Assembly: GCF_900116535.1 (NCBI RefSeq) | Contig: NZ_FPAU01000003.1 | Location: forward strand, 312,403 to 376,402 | DNA length: 64,000 bases | Direction: 5' to 3' | Source: Kosakonia arachidis | GTDB lineage: Bacteria > Pseudomonadota > Gammaproteobacteria > Enterobacterales > Enterobacteriaceae | Shown here: positions 9,496 to 17,681 of the stretch, one piece after another | Numbering within the stretch: the stretch's first letter is position 1 | Layout: each line of letters opens with the position of its first letter | Translations under genes and position numbers: made by a program | The notes under the pieces: generated by a model | The model's input: the letters and a program-made list of their open reading frames with translations, nothing else | Databases searched by the model: none | What the model was told of the DNA's origin: nothing

Positions 9496-9855
9496 ATGAA
9501 AGTTAAACACATGTTGTTACCCGTACTGTTTGCACTGTCAGCTCAGGCGCTGGCTGAGTCAGCGCCGCCCGTTAAAGTGGAGACCAGTAACAATATTCAC
9601 CCCGCCGGAACACGCTACGTCACTGTTGTGGTCACCTCACTGGATGACAGTATCAACGTTGAAAACATAGACGTGAACCGCGGTAACTGTCGTATCGATA
9701 ACCAGAAGTACCTGTCTTCAAAAAATAAGGAAACCATTCTGCCTGCCACCCTGCGCTACGGGCAGTCCGTCAGAGTGAGTTTTTATAATAACTGCGTGGC
9801 TTCAGAAGTCGTCGTCACCACGGATAAGGGGGGATGGCGTTACACCTACCACTGA
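9496..9855 (+). CDS. Hypothetical small exported protein
   Basis: 119 residues with a signal peptide (MKVKHMLLPVLFALSAQALA). The mature domain is about 98 residues with a predicted beta-sandwich-like alternation (YVTVVVTSLDDSINVENIDV) and two Cys, suggesting a disulfide-bonded periplasmic domain. AAAAGGAAC precedes the ATG. It follows another exported protein at 54 bases, implying one operon. Function unknown. Confidence 0.65.
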   Translation: MKVKHMLLPVLFALSAQALAESAPPVKVETSNNIHPAGTRYVTVVVTSLDDSINVENIDVNRGNCRIDNQKYLSSKNKETILPATLRYGQSVRVSFYNNCVASEVVVTTDKGGWRYTYH

Positions 9856-9935
9856 GCTGCTTTCCTGTATCAGCTTCCTCAAAGAAATCTTCACTCCACC
9901 AGAGGACTGCCGCCTGGCAGTCCGGAGCAAACTCT

Positions 9936-10148
9936 ATGACCTTTCTGAAAATGCTGGTGACGGCCCTGGCCCAGGCACTGACCTGGTGCGGCGGCCATCA
10001 GGCCCGGAAATTTATTGAAATTCGCCTGCGTCAGGCAGGCTACGATGACAGCAGTATTGATACAGCCCGGGAAGCGGTCACGTTGCTGGTCACTGCACTT
10101 ATCACCGCCCTGATGGCGCAGATACTGAAGATTCTGGATACGCTGTAA
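9936..10148 (+). CDS. Small hydrophobic island protein
   Basis: 70 residues; an amphipathic N-terminal helix (LKMLVTALAQALTWCGG) and a hydrophobic C-terminal helix (TLLVTALITALMAQILKIL) suggest a membrane-active small protein. The longer frame beginning at 9834 overlaps the previous gene; the ATG at 9936 gives a gene of the expected size. It lies just before a strong terminator and closes the small-gene operon. Function unknown; a toxin-like peptide is one possibility. Confidence 0.5.
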   Translation: MTFLKMLVTALAQALTWCGGHQARKFIEIRLRQAGYDDSSIDTAREAVTLLVTALITALMAQILKILDTL

Positions 10149-10188
10149 TCCTGCCCGCCATATCCCTCCCACCGTGAACATCATATCT

Positions 10189-10225
10189 GCCCCTGCCTCC
10201 TCACGGAGCAGGGGCTTTTGCTTTT
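10189..10225 (+). terminator. Rho-independent terminator
   Basis: Perfect 8-bp stem GCCCCTGC/GCAGGGGC at 10189-10196 and 10208-10215 with an 11-base loop, followed by TTTTGCTTTT. It ends the transcript of the three small genes ahead of yfjQ. Confidence 0.85.
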
Positions 10226-10258
10226 ATACCGTCAGATTAATCAGATGAGGAATCAACT

Positions 10259-11080
10259 ATGCGATTAGCCAGCCGTTTTGGTCAGGTGAACCAGATTCGA
10301 CGTGACCGTCCCTTAACCTGCGAAGAACTGATGCAGTATGTCCCCAGCGTCTTCGGGGAAGACAAGCACGACTCCAGAAGCGAAAAGTACACCTACATAC
10401 CCACGATAACCCTGCTGGAGAACCTTAAACACGAAGGGTTCCAGCCGTTCTTTGCCTGTCAGTCACGTGTGCGCGACCAGAGCAGACGGGAACATACAAA
10501 GCATATGCTGCGCCTGCGTCGTGCCGGTCAGATAAACGGTCAGCAGGTGCCGGAAATTATCATCCTGAATTCGCACGATGGCGCATCAAGTTTTCAGTTA
10601 CTGCCGGGGATATTCCGAAGTGTATGCACTAATTCGCTCGTCTGCGGACAGTCGTTTGGCGAGATCCGCGTGCCGCACAGGGGGGATGTCGTCGGGAAGG
10701 TGATTGAGGGTGCCTATGAAGTGCTCAGCGTCTTTAACCGGGTGGAAGAGAAACGTGACGCCATGCAGTCCCTGCAACTCCCGCCACCAGCACAGCATGC
10801 ACTGGCTAAAGCGGCGCTGACATACCGTTTTGGGGAGGATTACCAGCCAGTAACTGAATCGCAAATTCTTGCTCCTCGACGCTGGCAGGACGAGAGCGAT
10901 GACCTGTGGACCACTTACCAGCGCATTCAGGAAAACCTGCTGAAAGGCGGTCTGCCTGGACGTACCGCACAAGGTAAACGCAGCCGGACCCGCGCCGTAA
11001 GCGGCATCGACGGAGACGTGAAGCTAAACCGCGCCCTGTGGGTGATGACCGAAAACATGCTGGCACTGTTTGACCACTAA
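10259..11080 (+). CDS. DUF932 protein, YfjQ/YafZ/YkfI type
   Basis: 273-residue member of the DUF932 family, conserved in CP4-like islands; activity unknown. It starts MRLASRFGQVNQIRRDRPLT with the family-typical FFACQSRVRDQSRREHTKHMLRLRR (about 65-90) and the SLVCGQSFGEIRVPH region (about 125-145). The Arg-rich C-terminus (GKRSRTRAVSGIDGDVKLNRALW) matches the same group. It begins the yfjQ-radC-DUF987-cbeA-cbtA-DUF4942 gene series, all plus strand. Confidence 0.9.
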   Translation: MRLASRFGQVNQIRRDRPLTCEELMQYVPSVFGEDKHDSRSEKYTYIPTITLLENLKHEGFQPFFACQSRVRDQSRREHTKHMLRLRRAGQINGQQVPEIIILNSHDGASSFQLLPGIFRSVCTNSLVCGQSFGEIRVPHRGDVVGKVIEGAYEVLSVFNRVEEKRDAMQSLQLPPPAQHALAKAALTYRFGEDYQPVTESQILAPRRWQDESDDLWTTYQRIQENLLKGGLPGRTAQGKRSRTRAVSGIDGDVKLNRALWVMTENMLALFDH

Positions 11081-11115
11081 TGTTAGCCACTTAAATTAAA
11101 GGAGATACCCTCACC

Positions 11116-11598
11116 ATGAACACAACAAACTCATTATCTGTTGTTGCTGAGCTGGCTCCCGCCACGCAGCGTGCCATTAAACACGCCTTAACTTTGCTGA
11201 AAAGCCAGTTGCGTGAGCCCGGCATGTCATTTACATCGAGCAGTTCAGTTCGGGACTGGTTGCGCTTGCAGATGGCATTACTTGAGCGGGAAGCGTTTAT
11301 GCTGCTCTGGCTCGATAACCAGAACCGCCTGATTGCTCACGAAACTCTGTTTAAAGGCACCATCAACAGTACTGAAGTCCATCCCCGCGAAGTAGTGAAG
11401 TCAGGCCTGAAGCACAATGCGGCAGCAGCCGTACTGGCGCACAATCACCCCTCCGGTCAGGCGGAACCTAGTCATGCCGACCGGCAGATAACGAAACGGT
11501 TGAAGAGTGCCCTGACTCTCGTGGATATCCGGCTGCTCGACCACCTGGTGGTGGGCGGAATGGATGTTGTCTCGTTTGCTGAACGTGGCTGGCTTTAA
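11116..11598 (+). CDS. RadC-like JAB domain protein (YfjY/YkfG/YeeS type)
   Basis: Short RadC-family protein of 160 residues carrying the JAB/MPN metal motif: [14 protein letters not shown] contains H-x-H with downstream S and D (about residues 113-128), the JAMM signature. The N-terminal helix-hairpin-helix of full RadC is absent, as in YfjY, YkfG and YeeS. A link to DNA repair was proposed for RadC but is not established. ATG preceded by AAAGGAG. Confidence 0.92.
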   Translation: MNTTNSLSVVAELAPATQRAIKHALTLLKSQLREPGMSFTSSSSVRDWLRLQMALLEREAFMLLWLDNQNRLIAHETLFKGTINSTEVHPREVVKSGLKHNAAAAVLAHNHPSGQAEPSHADRQITKRLKSALTLVDIRLLDHLVVGGMDVVSFAERGWL

Positions 11599-11611
11599 AG
11601 GAAGATTATTA

Positions 11612-11833
11612 ATGAAAATTATCAGTAAACGTCAGGCGATGGCGATATACCGACAGCACCCTGAGTCGCGGTTATTTCGCTTCTGTACCGGGAAATATCA
11701 GTGGTACGGCAGCGTCTGCCACTATTACGGCAGGGAGGTTCAAAACATCAACGGGGTACTGGCTGTCTTTGCTGAACGTCGTCAGGACCGCAACGGGCCT
11801 TATATCAGCCTGCGTAGCGTGACCCTGAATTAA
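11612..11833 (+). CDS. DUF987 family protein (YeeT/YkfH type)
   Basis: 73-residue protein of the DUF987 family that always sits between radC-like and cbeA-like genes in these islands. It begins MKIISKRQAMAIYRQHPESRLFRFCTGKYQWYGS and has the conserved YGREVQ..NGVLAVFAERR. I placed the start at 11612, after AAAGGAAG; the frame is open back to 11564 inside radC. Function unknown. Confidence 0.85.
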   Translation: MKIISKRQAMAIYRQHPESRLFRFCTGKYQWYGSVCHYYGREVQNINGVLAVFAERRQDRNGPYISLRSVTLN

Positions 11834-11853
11834 CCTTTTTAAGGAGTGCAAAA

Positions 11854-12204
11854 ATGCAGAATAAAAGAAAGATCGCAGTTCAGGATATTGCAGAGCCGTG
11901 GTGGGGACTCCGAAGCGATTTCTCACCGTGTTTTAGTGCCCGCCTGGCACAGGAGGATAACCAGTTGCATTACCTGGCTGACCGCGCCAGCTTTAACGGT
12001 CAGTTCAGCGATGCGGATTTACGTCATCTCGACCTGGCTTTTCCTGTACTGATGAAACAGCTAGAACTGATGCTCACCAGTGGTGAGCTTAATCCACGGC
12101 ACCAGCACTGCGTTACGCTGTACCACAACGAACTGACCTGTGAAGCGGATACGCATGGTAGTTGTGGCTACGTTTATCTCGCTATCTATCCTACCCAACG
12201 CTAA
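11854..12204 (+). CDS. cbeA: CbeA/YeeU/YfjZ family antitoxin
   Basis: Antitoxin of the type IV CbtA-CbeA system; in E. coli the YeeU protein stabilises MreB and FtsZ polymers, opposing the toxin. 116 residues with the family signature WWGLRSDFSPCFSARLAQE (about 15-35), the HYLADRASFNG...DLRHLDLAFPVLMKQLELML helix region, and the C-terminal CEADTHGSCGYVYLAIYP. Preceded by AAGGAG, 24 bases upstream of the toxin gene. Confidence 0.92.
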   Translation: MQNKRKIAVQDIAEPWWGLRSDFSPCFSARLAQEDNQLHYLADRASFNGQFSDADLRHLDLAFPVLMKQLELMLTSGELNPRHQHCVTLYHNELTCEADTHGSCGYVYLAIYPTQR

Positions 12205-12228
12205 GTCCATTTCCCAACGAGAAAACTT

Positions 12229-12567
12229 ATGAAAACTCCTCCTGTAAATCAACGGGTGGCGAAGCCATGCCCGCCGCCAGTACTTGTCTGGCAAACGTTG
12301 CTTACGCGTTTACTGGAGCAACACTATGGCCTAACGCTGAATGACACTCCGTTCAGTGATGAAAGCGTTATTCAGGAGCATATCGACGCCGGTATTACGC
12401 TGGCGGATGCCGTTAACTTTCTGGTGGAAAAGTACGAGCTGGTTCGTATCGATCGCAAGGGATTTAGCTGGCAGGAACAATCGCCTTATCTTCGGGCTGT
12501 AGATATTTTGCGGGCGCGACAGGCAACTGGTCTGTTACGACAAAGCCATAATCTTTTGACACGCTGA
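12229..12567 (+). CDS. cbtA: CbtA/YeeV/YpjF family toxin
   Basis: Toxin that inhibits polymerisation of MreB and FtsZ in studied family members. 112 residues with the full family pattern: [23 protein letters not shown] (about 22-45), the [29 protein letters not shown] block, and [19 protein letters not shown] near the C-terminus. Pairing with the upstream cbeA is canonical and both look intact. Confidence 0.93.
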   Translation: MKTPPVNQRVAKPCPPPVLVWQTLLTRLLEQHYGLTLNDTPFSDESVIQEHIDAGITLADAVNFLVEKYELVRIDRKGFSWQEQSPYLRAVDILRARQATGLLRQSHNLLTR

Positions 12568-12634
12568 ATCTTGCGAGTCTCCTTCCCGAATTACATTCCC
12601 GATCTGTCTTCCTTATTTACTCATTGCATAATGC

Positions 12635-12668
12635 GCCTGCCACTCCCGGCGGGCGTGTTTGCTTTTTA
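12635..12668 (+). terminator. Probable terminator after cbtA
   Basis: Seven-pair stem GCCTGCC/GGCGGGC (one G-T pair) at 12635-12641 and 12648-12654, loop ACTCCC, followed by a T-rich stretch. It lies between cbtA and the DUF4942 start, so may also act as an attenuator. Confidence 0.55.
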
Positions 12669-12681
12669 CGGACAAAATATC

Positions 12682-13515
12682 ATGCAAACAGAAGCTGAAG
12701 TTTTAACCGATCATAGTGAGCTAATTTGCTCGACCAGCATTGAGCGTATCGTCACAGGACGTGATGCTGCGCTGAGCTTGATAGAAATCCTGATCCATAA
12801 GCTTGATGATATCTCGCGGTTAACCTCCAGCATCGGTGGTGATGTAGCGGAGCATTGGGCGATGCGACAGGGCCATTCCTTTGACTGCTGGCTGATGCAA
12901 TCAGTAGATAAAGCGATGCCGGTGATTACCCGCAATATCGACCGCAGTATCTGGCGCGATCTCATGCTGAAGTCCGGGATGTTGACCTTGATGGATGCCG
13001 AAGCCCGCAGCCAGTGGGCTAAAAACCTCGAAGAGGGCGATCTTCCAGCCATCAGTGAAGCCAACATCCTAAGTACCTTTAAACAACTCCACCACAATAA
13101 ACAGGATGTTTTCGAACGTGGGATTATCAACGTATTCAAAGGACTAAGCTGGGACTATAAAACCAACAATCCCAGCTGTTTCGGCAAGAGGATCATCATC
13201 AACAATCTGGTGAAGCACGACCGATGGGGCTACTGCCTGAATTGGGGCTGGCGGCGCGATCAGTTAGCCGATCTGGAACGGATGCTCTACTTGCTGGATG
13301 GTAAAACCATTCCTGATAACCGGCATGATGTCTCCATCCGGTTTATGGATTTCGTGCGCGACAATCCGCATCAGCAGATTTTCGAAGATGAGTTGTTCAC
13401 TATTCGCTACTTCCAGAAGGGCAGCGGACATATCACTTTTAAACGCCTGGATCTGGTAGAGAAGATGAACGATATCGTGGCGAAGCACTTTCCTGGGATG
13501 TTGCCTGCGAAATGA
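12682..13515 (+). CDS. DUF4942 domain-containing protein
   Basis: 277-residue protein of the DUF4942 family, regularly found just after CbtA toxins in CP4-like islands; function unknown. Features include the N-terminal helical IERIVTGRDAALSLIEILIHKL, central FERGIINVFKGLSWDYKTNNP (about 150-172) and FGKRIIINNLV..., and a C-terminal FEDELFTIRYFQKGSGHITFKR. The start at 12682 is used; an open frame runs back to 12571 through the terminator hairpin and is unlikely. Confidence 0.85.
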   Translation: MQTEAEVLTDHSELICSTSIERIVTGRDAALSLIEILIHKLDDISRLTSSIGGDVAEHWAMRQGHSFDCWLMQSVDKAMPVITRNIDRSIWRDLMLKSGMLTLMDAEARSQWAKNLEEGDLPAISEANILSTFKQLHHNKQDVFERGIINVFKGLSWDYKTNNPSCFGKRIIINNLVKHDRWGYCLNWGWRRDQLADLERMLYLLDGKTIPDNRHDVSIRFMDFVRDNPHQQIFEDELFTIRYFQKGSGHITFKRLDLVEKMNDIVAKHFPGMLPAK

Positions 13516-13591
13516 GATGTGATGTTTTTATAGGCACCTCTATGCTAATCTTAATAGGAGTTATTAAATGTTATTAAACGAGGTAATCCCT

Positions 13592-13840
13592 ATGGGTTCG
13601 CTTACTAAACAAACCATCAGTGCACAGATACCCGTTGAATTGGCTGCCGCTGTTGAAAATCTGGCAATTGAGTTGGACCGCTCTAAGAGCTGGATTATTA
13701 AAGAAGCGTTGACCAGTATGCTGGCTGAAAGAGAACGGCGTCATCAGAGCATTCAGGCCGGTCTTGCCGATGTGGATGCCGGTCGCGTGATGAGCCACTC
13801 GGACATGGTGGATTTTGCTAATCGCTTAAAGAAATCCTGA
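13592..13840 (+). CDS. ParD/CopG-type ribbon-helix-helix antitoxin
   Basis: 82-residue antitoxin with an N-terminal ribbon-helix-helix (QTISAQIPVELAAAVENLA followed by LDRSKSWIIKEAL) and a short C-terminal toxin-binding tail (DVDAGRVMSHSDMVDFANRL). The ATG at 13592 (MGSLTK) has GAGG eight bases upstream; a longer frame starts at 13568. It would repress its own promoter together with the ParE-like toxin four bases downstream. Confidence 0.88.
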   Translation: MGSLTKQTISAQIPVELAAAVENLAIELDRSKSWIIKEALTSMLAERERRHQSIQAGLADVDAGRVMSHSDMVDFANRLKKS

Positions 13841-13843
13841 TAA

Positions 13844-14119
13844 ATGGAAGTTTACTGGACGCTTAAAGCTCAGGATGACCTGGAGCGTATCTACCGTTTT
13901 GCCCTTCAGTACAGCCGCCAGCACGCCGATGACGTTTTGGATCGCCTGATTACTGGTTGTGCTGGTCTTACAGCGCATCCGGCAATTGGCGTACAGCAGA
14001 CTCGGTATGAACCTCGTGAGGTCCGAAAAGTATTATTCGATGATTACGAGGTTCACTACGAACTTCGCGATAATGACATCTATATCGTGGATCTCTGGCA
14101 TACCAAAGAAGAACGATGA
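13844..14119 (+). CDS. ParE/RelE superfamily toxin
   Basis: 91-residue toxin of the ParE branch: WTLKAQDDLERIYRFALQYSRQHADDVLDRL, PAIGVQQTRYEPREVRKVLFDDYEVHYEL and a terminal beta strand DIYIVDLWHTKEER. It keeps the ParE-type fold markers and lacks the catalytic set of RelE mRNA interferases, so gyrase poisoning is the family expectation, not shown. Coupled to the antitoxin gene, stop-to-start gap 3 bases. Confidence 0.88.
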   Translation: MEVYWTLKAQDDLERIYRFALQYSRQHADDVLDRLITGCAGLTAHPAIGVQQTRYEPREVRKVLFDDYEVHYELRDNDIYIVDLWHTKEER

Positions 14120-14160
14120 AAAGATTTTCTTTTCGTCCATGAGTGTTGATGAATGAGTAA

Positions 14161-14178
14161 AAACACAGCTTTGTGTTT
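14161..14178. promoter_or_regulatory. Perfect inverted repeat before the XRE gene
   Basis: AAACACA-GCTT-TGTGTTT at 14161-14178, with a further TGTGTTTT half-site near 14190-14200. It lies between the toxin stop and the XRE start. It may be the XRE protein's own operator, or, because of the following T-run, the terminator of the toxin-antitoxin operon. Confidence 0.5.
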
Positions 14179-14234
14179 TTTACTCAATTTTGTGTTTTAA
14201 TGGCACTTTCTACTCCTTCTGAAGGATGGATGCC

Positions 14235-15032
14235 ATGTTACAGAACAGCATCAAACAGCTCCGTACTCAGCTATCTATCACCCAGCGAGAGCTGGCGTTT
14301 ATGGTCGGCACCAGCCAGCAACAAATTCAGCGTATCGAAACCGGGAAGGTTGCGGCAAAGCTGAGTCTTGCACAGGCAATATGCAATGCCCTGGATAAAC
14401 CTCTAAACGTAGTGTTCCCGGAAAGCGATCGGTTGATAAACGACTTCCGCAAGAAGCGTCGTAAAACCGATGAAGATCTTGAGGCGATAGCCACAAGCGG
14501 TATTGAAATGGATAGCGGTCTCTGGACCGTAAAACTTTGGCTACAGGGACATCAGGACTATTTGCTGTTGCCCATTTCAGCGGCGGATAAGCGGAGGTTT
14601 TATTATTATTTTCAGGAAAAAACCACCCCAAACACAGAGCGCTTCTTCGTTTTTGATTCTTCCGAGTATCGTTATGCGTTAAATATACGTGAAGTGGCAT
14701 TTCACCAGTTTTTGTCTGATGGTCTGCGGCCAATCGTTGACGAAGAGGATGATGCCTACGAAGACGATTATTTTAATGTCCATATCACCCTGGCGAACGG
14801 AGGGGGTGAGATTCCACTGTGCGTTGAGTCTGATGCGCCGCAAAACGAAGAGGTGGATGATATCGGTCAGTTGAATGCGTTCTTTGAAACGCTGGATGGC
14901 GAGCCTGAAACAACGGATCGTTACGTGCTGACCGACGAGGATGGTGAAGATGCTTTTATCCGTATTGGTTCTATCGCGATGGTACGAGTCGCACTTGACG
15001 CGCTAGAGCCTGTGGAAGATGATGAGGAGTGA
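14235..15032 (+). CDS. XRE-family helix-turn-helix protein with acidic C-terminal region
   Basis: The N-terminal 65 residues form a Cro/C1-type HTH (IKQLRTQLSITQRELAFMVG, TSQQQIQRIE). The remaining 200 residues are a domain I do not recognise, strongly acidic toward the end (DEEDDAYEDDYF; ALEPVEDDEE). The Met at 14235 is preferred because GAAGG lies nine bases upstream; a Met at 14226 is too close to it. Likely regulates itself through the adjacent palindrome. A terminator follows at 15055. Confidence 0.75.
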   Translation: MLQNSIKQLRTQLSITQRELAFMVGTSQQQIQRIETGKVAAKLSLAQAICNALDKPLNVVFPESDRLINDFRKKRRKTDEDLEAIATSGIEMDSGLWTVKLWLQGHQDYLLLPISAADKRRFYYYFQEKTTPNTERFFVFDSSEYRYALNIREVAFHQFLSDGLRPIVDEEDDAYEDDYFNVHITLANGGGEIPLCVESDAPQNEEVDDIGQLNAFFETLDGEPETTDRYVLTDEDGEDAFIRIGSIAMVRVALDALEPVEDDEE

Positions 15033-15054
15033 TTTTAAGTTAGCTAAGTTTTCA

Positions 15055-15107
15055 GAGAATCGCGCATGAGTATACATGTGAGTATATATGGCGGTTCTCT
15101 TATTTTT
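15055..15107 (+). terminator. Probable terminator after the XRE gene
   Basis: Ten-base arms AGAGAATCGC and GCGGTTCTCT (one G-T pair) flank an AT-rich loop of about 27 bases, followed by TTATTTTTTAA. Marks the end of the left island's transcription. Confidence 0.6.
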
Positions 15108-15146
15108 TAATGTCAATTATTTCAGTTGGTTACGTCGACAATCGCG

Positions 15147-15163
15147 GTCCGGCCTTCGCACCA
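15147..15163 (+). repeat. leuX 3'-end-like attachment-site remnant (copy 1)
   Basis: GTCCGGCCTTCGCACCA differs from the 3' end of E. coli leuX (GTCCGGCCTTCGGCACCA, recalled) by loss of one G. leuX is the integration site of P4-like elements. A second copy lies at 20771. No complete tRNA precedes it here, so it is an att-type remnant. Confidence 0.6.
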
Positions 15164-15681
15164 AGTCACTAAATTCCTTATAATATAGCTAGTTAGACAA
15201 TAAAATCTGTCTCTTTTGCCTGTAAGAAATGCTCTGTTATGTCCCTTGAAAAAGCCGCTGTGGTTGATAGTGGTAATTGGGATGTTAACTCATAGCGGCG
15301 TGTCGTTCCAAGCGTCAAACACGTACTGAATCAACTTGAAAGCTATGACGTAGCCACCGTCTCTAAACAATCCCAAAAACTTTTAGTGAAGCGCATTTTA
15401 GCCCGATGCCCCCGTTCTGTCGCCGTCGCGAGACGCCGCAGGGGATAAACAGGTTTATGGTGGTCACGGTACTTGCAGACCATATGCAAGCTCTGCCAGC
15501 GGTTCGGCCTCGCTCCCTTTGGGTACATGGTCATCCTGATAAACTTCACTAACTGACATAACTCTGATGCTGTCGCCTGACGACTCCGCTTGTTGTCTTA
15601 CCACCAACGGGGCTTATGACTTTTATTGTGTCAGTAAACGGCATATTATCAGTGATAGTTCAAACAGTTATCTGGTAGAAA
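15164..15681. other. Degenerate region with no intact gene
   Basis: About 500 bases with short broken frames only. On the plus strand a 16-codon piece starting near 15240 (MSLEKAAVVDSGNWDV) ends quickly; on the minus strand a frame opens at about 15559 (MSVSEVYQDDHVPKGSE) and stops after some 30 codons. These look like fragments of former cargo genes. Repeat A copy 1 lies at 15557-15628. Confidence 0.4.
15557..15628. repeat. Repeat A, copy 1
   Basis: Runs CATAACTCTGATGCTGTCGC to TTTTATTG and matches 29534-29607 over about 72 bases with few differences, including the shared core CTCCGCTTGTTG and ACGGGGCTTAT. In both copies a minus-strand frame begins within the repeat's left end and a plus-strand cargo gene begins 50-70 bases to its right. 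Confidence 0.75.
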
Positions 15682-16230
15682 ATGAAGACCAAAAGAAAGA
15701 GCTTTAATCAATTCTTATGGCATGATATTGATTTTGAAGATGATGCTGCAAAACAGGAAGAATACCTTGAATCTGCATTGCCACTTATTGGCCAGATTGT
15801 TATGTATTTCAATGCGCTAGAGAAAGAATTAGATAAAGTCATTTATGAAGGATTCAGCGATCGGTCAGATCAGTTAGGAATAATAATTGTGCATAACATG
15901 AATTATGCAGCAAAAGTCGAGTTGTTTAGACGTCATTCCGAATTATTCCATTTGGGTGTTGGGCAGCATGTTGATATGTTTGAAGGTCTTATAAAGGATC
16001 TCAAGGAATGTGGACGGTTACGAAACATTACTGTACATGCTGACTGGGATAGCACTGATGCCGAAGGATATACATATTTAGGCATCAAAATAACTAACAA
16101 TGGAATATCTCAGGAATATATCCAGTTTGACCTAGGGTCATTGGAAAGTATCCTTCAATTGATTTTCAGTACGAGATATAAGTTGAGTGATTATTCAGAC
16201 TTAAGGGGAGATATACTGGCTTCACATTAG
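15682..16230 (+). CDS. Hypothetical protein with HEPN-like RNxxxH motif
   Basis: 182 residues, helical. Residues around 110-130 read ECGRLRNITVHADWD, containing an R-N-x-x-x-H arrangement like the catalytic motif of HEPN RNases; upstream helix QIVMYFNALEKELDKVI fits the fold. No family name assigned. First gene of the repeat A-B cassette, followed by a membrane-anchored protein and a small protein. HEPN membership and any nuclease role are inference. Confidence 0.55.
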   Translation: MKTKRKSFNQFLWHDIDFEDDAAKQEEYLESALPLIGQIVMYFNALEKELDKVIYEGFSDRSDQLGIIIVHNMNYAAKVELFRRHSELFHLGVGQHVDMFEGLIKDLKECGRLRNITVHADWDSTDAEGYTYLGIKITNNGISQEYIQFDLGSLESILQLIFSTRYKLSDYSDLRGDILASH

Positions 16231-16299
16231 TGCTATTTTTTTACTAAATAGCTAACACATACTATCGGTAAAAGACAACATCGCAATGGTAAAGCTGCC

Positions 16300-16773
16300 G
16301 TGAAGAAGACATTGATTGATTGGATCATAGAGACTGATAACTGGACAGGAATTGCAGCGTGGGCGGGTTTCGGTTTGTCAGTATTTCAGTTACTAAAATC
16401 AAGAACATCGCTAAGACTTTACCTCGGGTGTGATCAGCACGAGGACAGAATATACGTTTCGAACATAAGCGCACACGATGTAACGTTGAGTGCAGCCGGT
16501 GTAGTAACAGCCAGTGGACGCCTTAGAATGTTATCCGACGAATATTCGGACGAGAACATGATCACACCGATGCTACCAAAAAGATTGAAAGCACGAGACG
16601 AAATGGTCTTGAACGTGCCATTCATAAATAAGGCTCATCACAACAAAGTGCATCATCGTGGCGGGGTTTATATCAAAACATCTGACGGCAAGATGTTCAG
16701 TGATGTTTGTTGGATCAAACGCCAATGGTGGTGGTTACTGTCTGTAATACTACGAGACACAAAGCGATACTAA
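16300..16773 (+). CDS. Hypothetical protein with N-terminal membrane anchor
   Basis: 157 residues starting at GTG (16300). A probable single membrane segment near the N-terminus (WTGIAAWAGFGLSVFQLL) is followed by a beta-rich domain (LRLYLGCDQHEDRIYVSNIS) and a Trp-rich tail (IKRQWWWLLSVIL). This layout is common among phage/island proteins of unknown role, including immunity proteins. No ribosome site stronger than AAAG. Confidence 0.45.
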   Translation: MKKTLIDWIIETDNWTGIAAWAGFGLSVFQLLKSRTSLRLYLGCDQHEDRIYVSNISAHDVTLSAAGVVTASGRLRMLSDEYSDENMITPMLPKRLKARDEMVLNVPFINKAHHNKVHHRGGVYIKTSDGKMFSDVCWIKRQWWWLLSVILRDTKRY

Positions 16774-16860
16774 GTTGATTGCTAGTCCGAGGTGATGTTC
16801 TGCCCAGCGTAGCTGCTGGGTGACACACCTTCAATGATTCTTATTAGTGTGTAGGGGGGC

Positions 16861-17079
16861 ATGTTGGATTTTAAAGCTGAGTTTATTGGCGGCAGCCATA
16901 GCGGCGAGGTTATATCACCGATGTCCGAGGTAGAACTTAATAAACTAGGGTATAAAGTCCATTTACGTGGTACCCCCTCTGGCGATGAAATGCCTGTATA
17001 CGTTGTTGTACCTATTGAATGGTCAGCGGATGAAGCACACAGAGCCATAATGCAGCGCTGGGGTAAACGCAGACGGTAG
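16861..17079 (+). CDS. Small hypothetical protein
   Basis: 72 residues with a balanced composition and a basic C-terminus (MQRWGKRRR). GTAGGGGGG lies just ahead of the ATG. It is the last gene before repeat B copy 1. No homologous family recognised. Confidence 0.45.
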   Translation: MLDFKAEFIGGSHSGEVISPMSEVELNKLGYKVHLRGTPSGDEMPVYVVVPIEWSADEAHRAIMQRWGKRRR

Positions 17080-17247
17080 ATGTCGCGCATTTCTCTTAAA
17101 CTGGCTGCTGTGTTTGGTGCTAATTATCCATGCAAAGTGGCCTAAGCTACGTGGAAGAATGATCAGTTTCGCATTATTTGGTTCAAGGAGGGCTACCCCA
17201 CAGCCTCACTCTCTGAATGCAAAACAGCCCCACAATCCCACTGTTAA

Positions 17248-17408
17248 AAGTCCCCCGCTTGAAAAATTGCATGTTTATAGTTCGGCCTCCCTCGACGGTT
17301 AAGGCTTCAACTTCCCCCGTGCGCCTCTCCCAGCCGAAGGCTGGGCGGGCTGTATATCGATTTGCCTTCCTCTGTGGCGTTTATGACCCTGTTTCGCGTT
17401 CTGAGCGT
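17248..17408. repeat. Repeat B, copy 1
   Basis: About 160 bases from AAGTCCCCCGCTTGAAAAAT to TTTCGCGTTCTGAGCGT, matched by 30814-30972 in the same orientation with scattered substitutions and a few short gaps. Shared blocks include AAGGCTTCAACTTCCCCCGT and CCTGTTTCGCGTTCTGAGCG. No intact gene in it. Rest of 17080-17681 shows nothing further. Confidence 0.8.
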
Positions 17409-17681
17409 GAGGCTGTGGGTTAGGGTTACTCTTCTCTTTAAACGCTAAATCACTCCTGAATCCCCACTGTTAAAGCACTTTGCGTTGATGCTGGGTGCTG
17501 CTCTTGCCTGCGCTTGTATCTGTCTCGTTTGGGTATGCTTCAAAAACACTGGGACCTGACGGGCTGAACGCCCTCGCTGCGGGCTTGGAGCATAGCCGAT
17601 GTTAATTTCTCGGAAAGGGAGATATTATCCATAATAGCGTCTCCGGGGCCTGGAGACGTAATACATCACGTACTCAACAAA

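Noticed and set aside
15147..15163. A complete leuX tRNA gene
   Set aside because: Only about 17-20 bases of the 3' end are present; the upstream sequence does not form the acceptor partner or the arms.
17248..17408. Repeat B as an rRNA, tRNA or small RNA gene
   Set aside because: No cloverleaf or conserved RNA motif was seen; the two copies have drifted with gaps not obviously preserving a structure.
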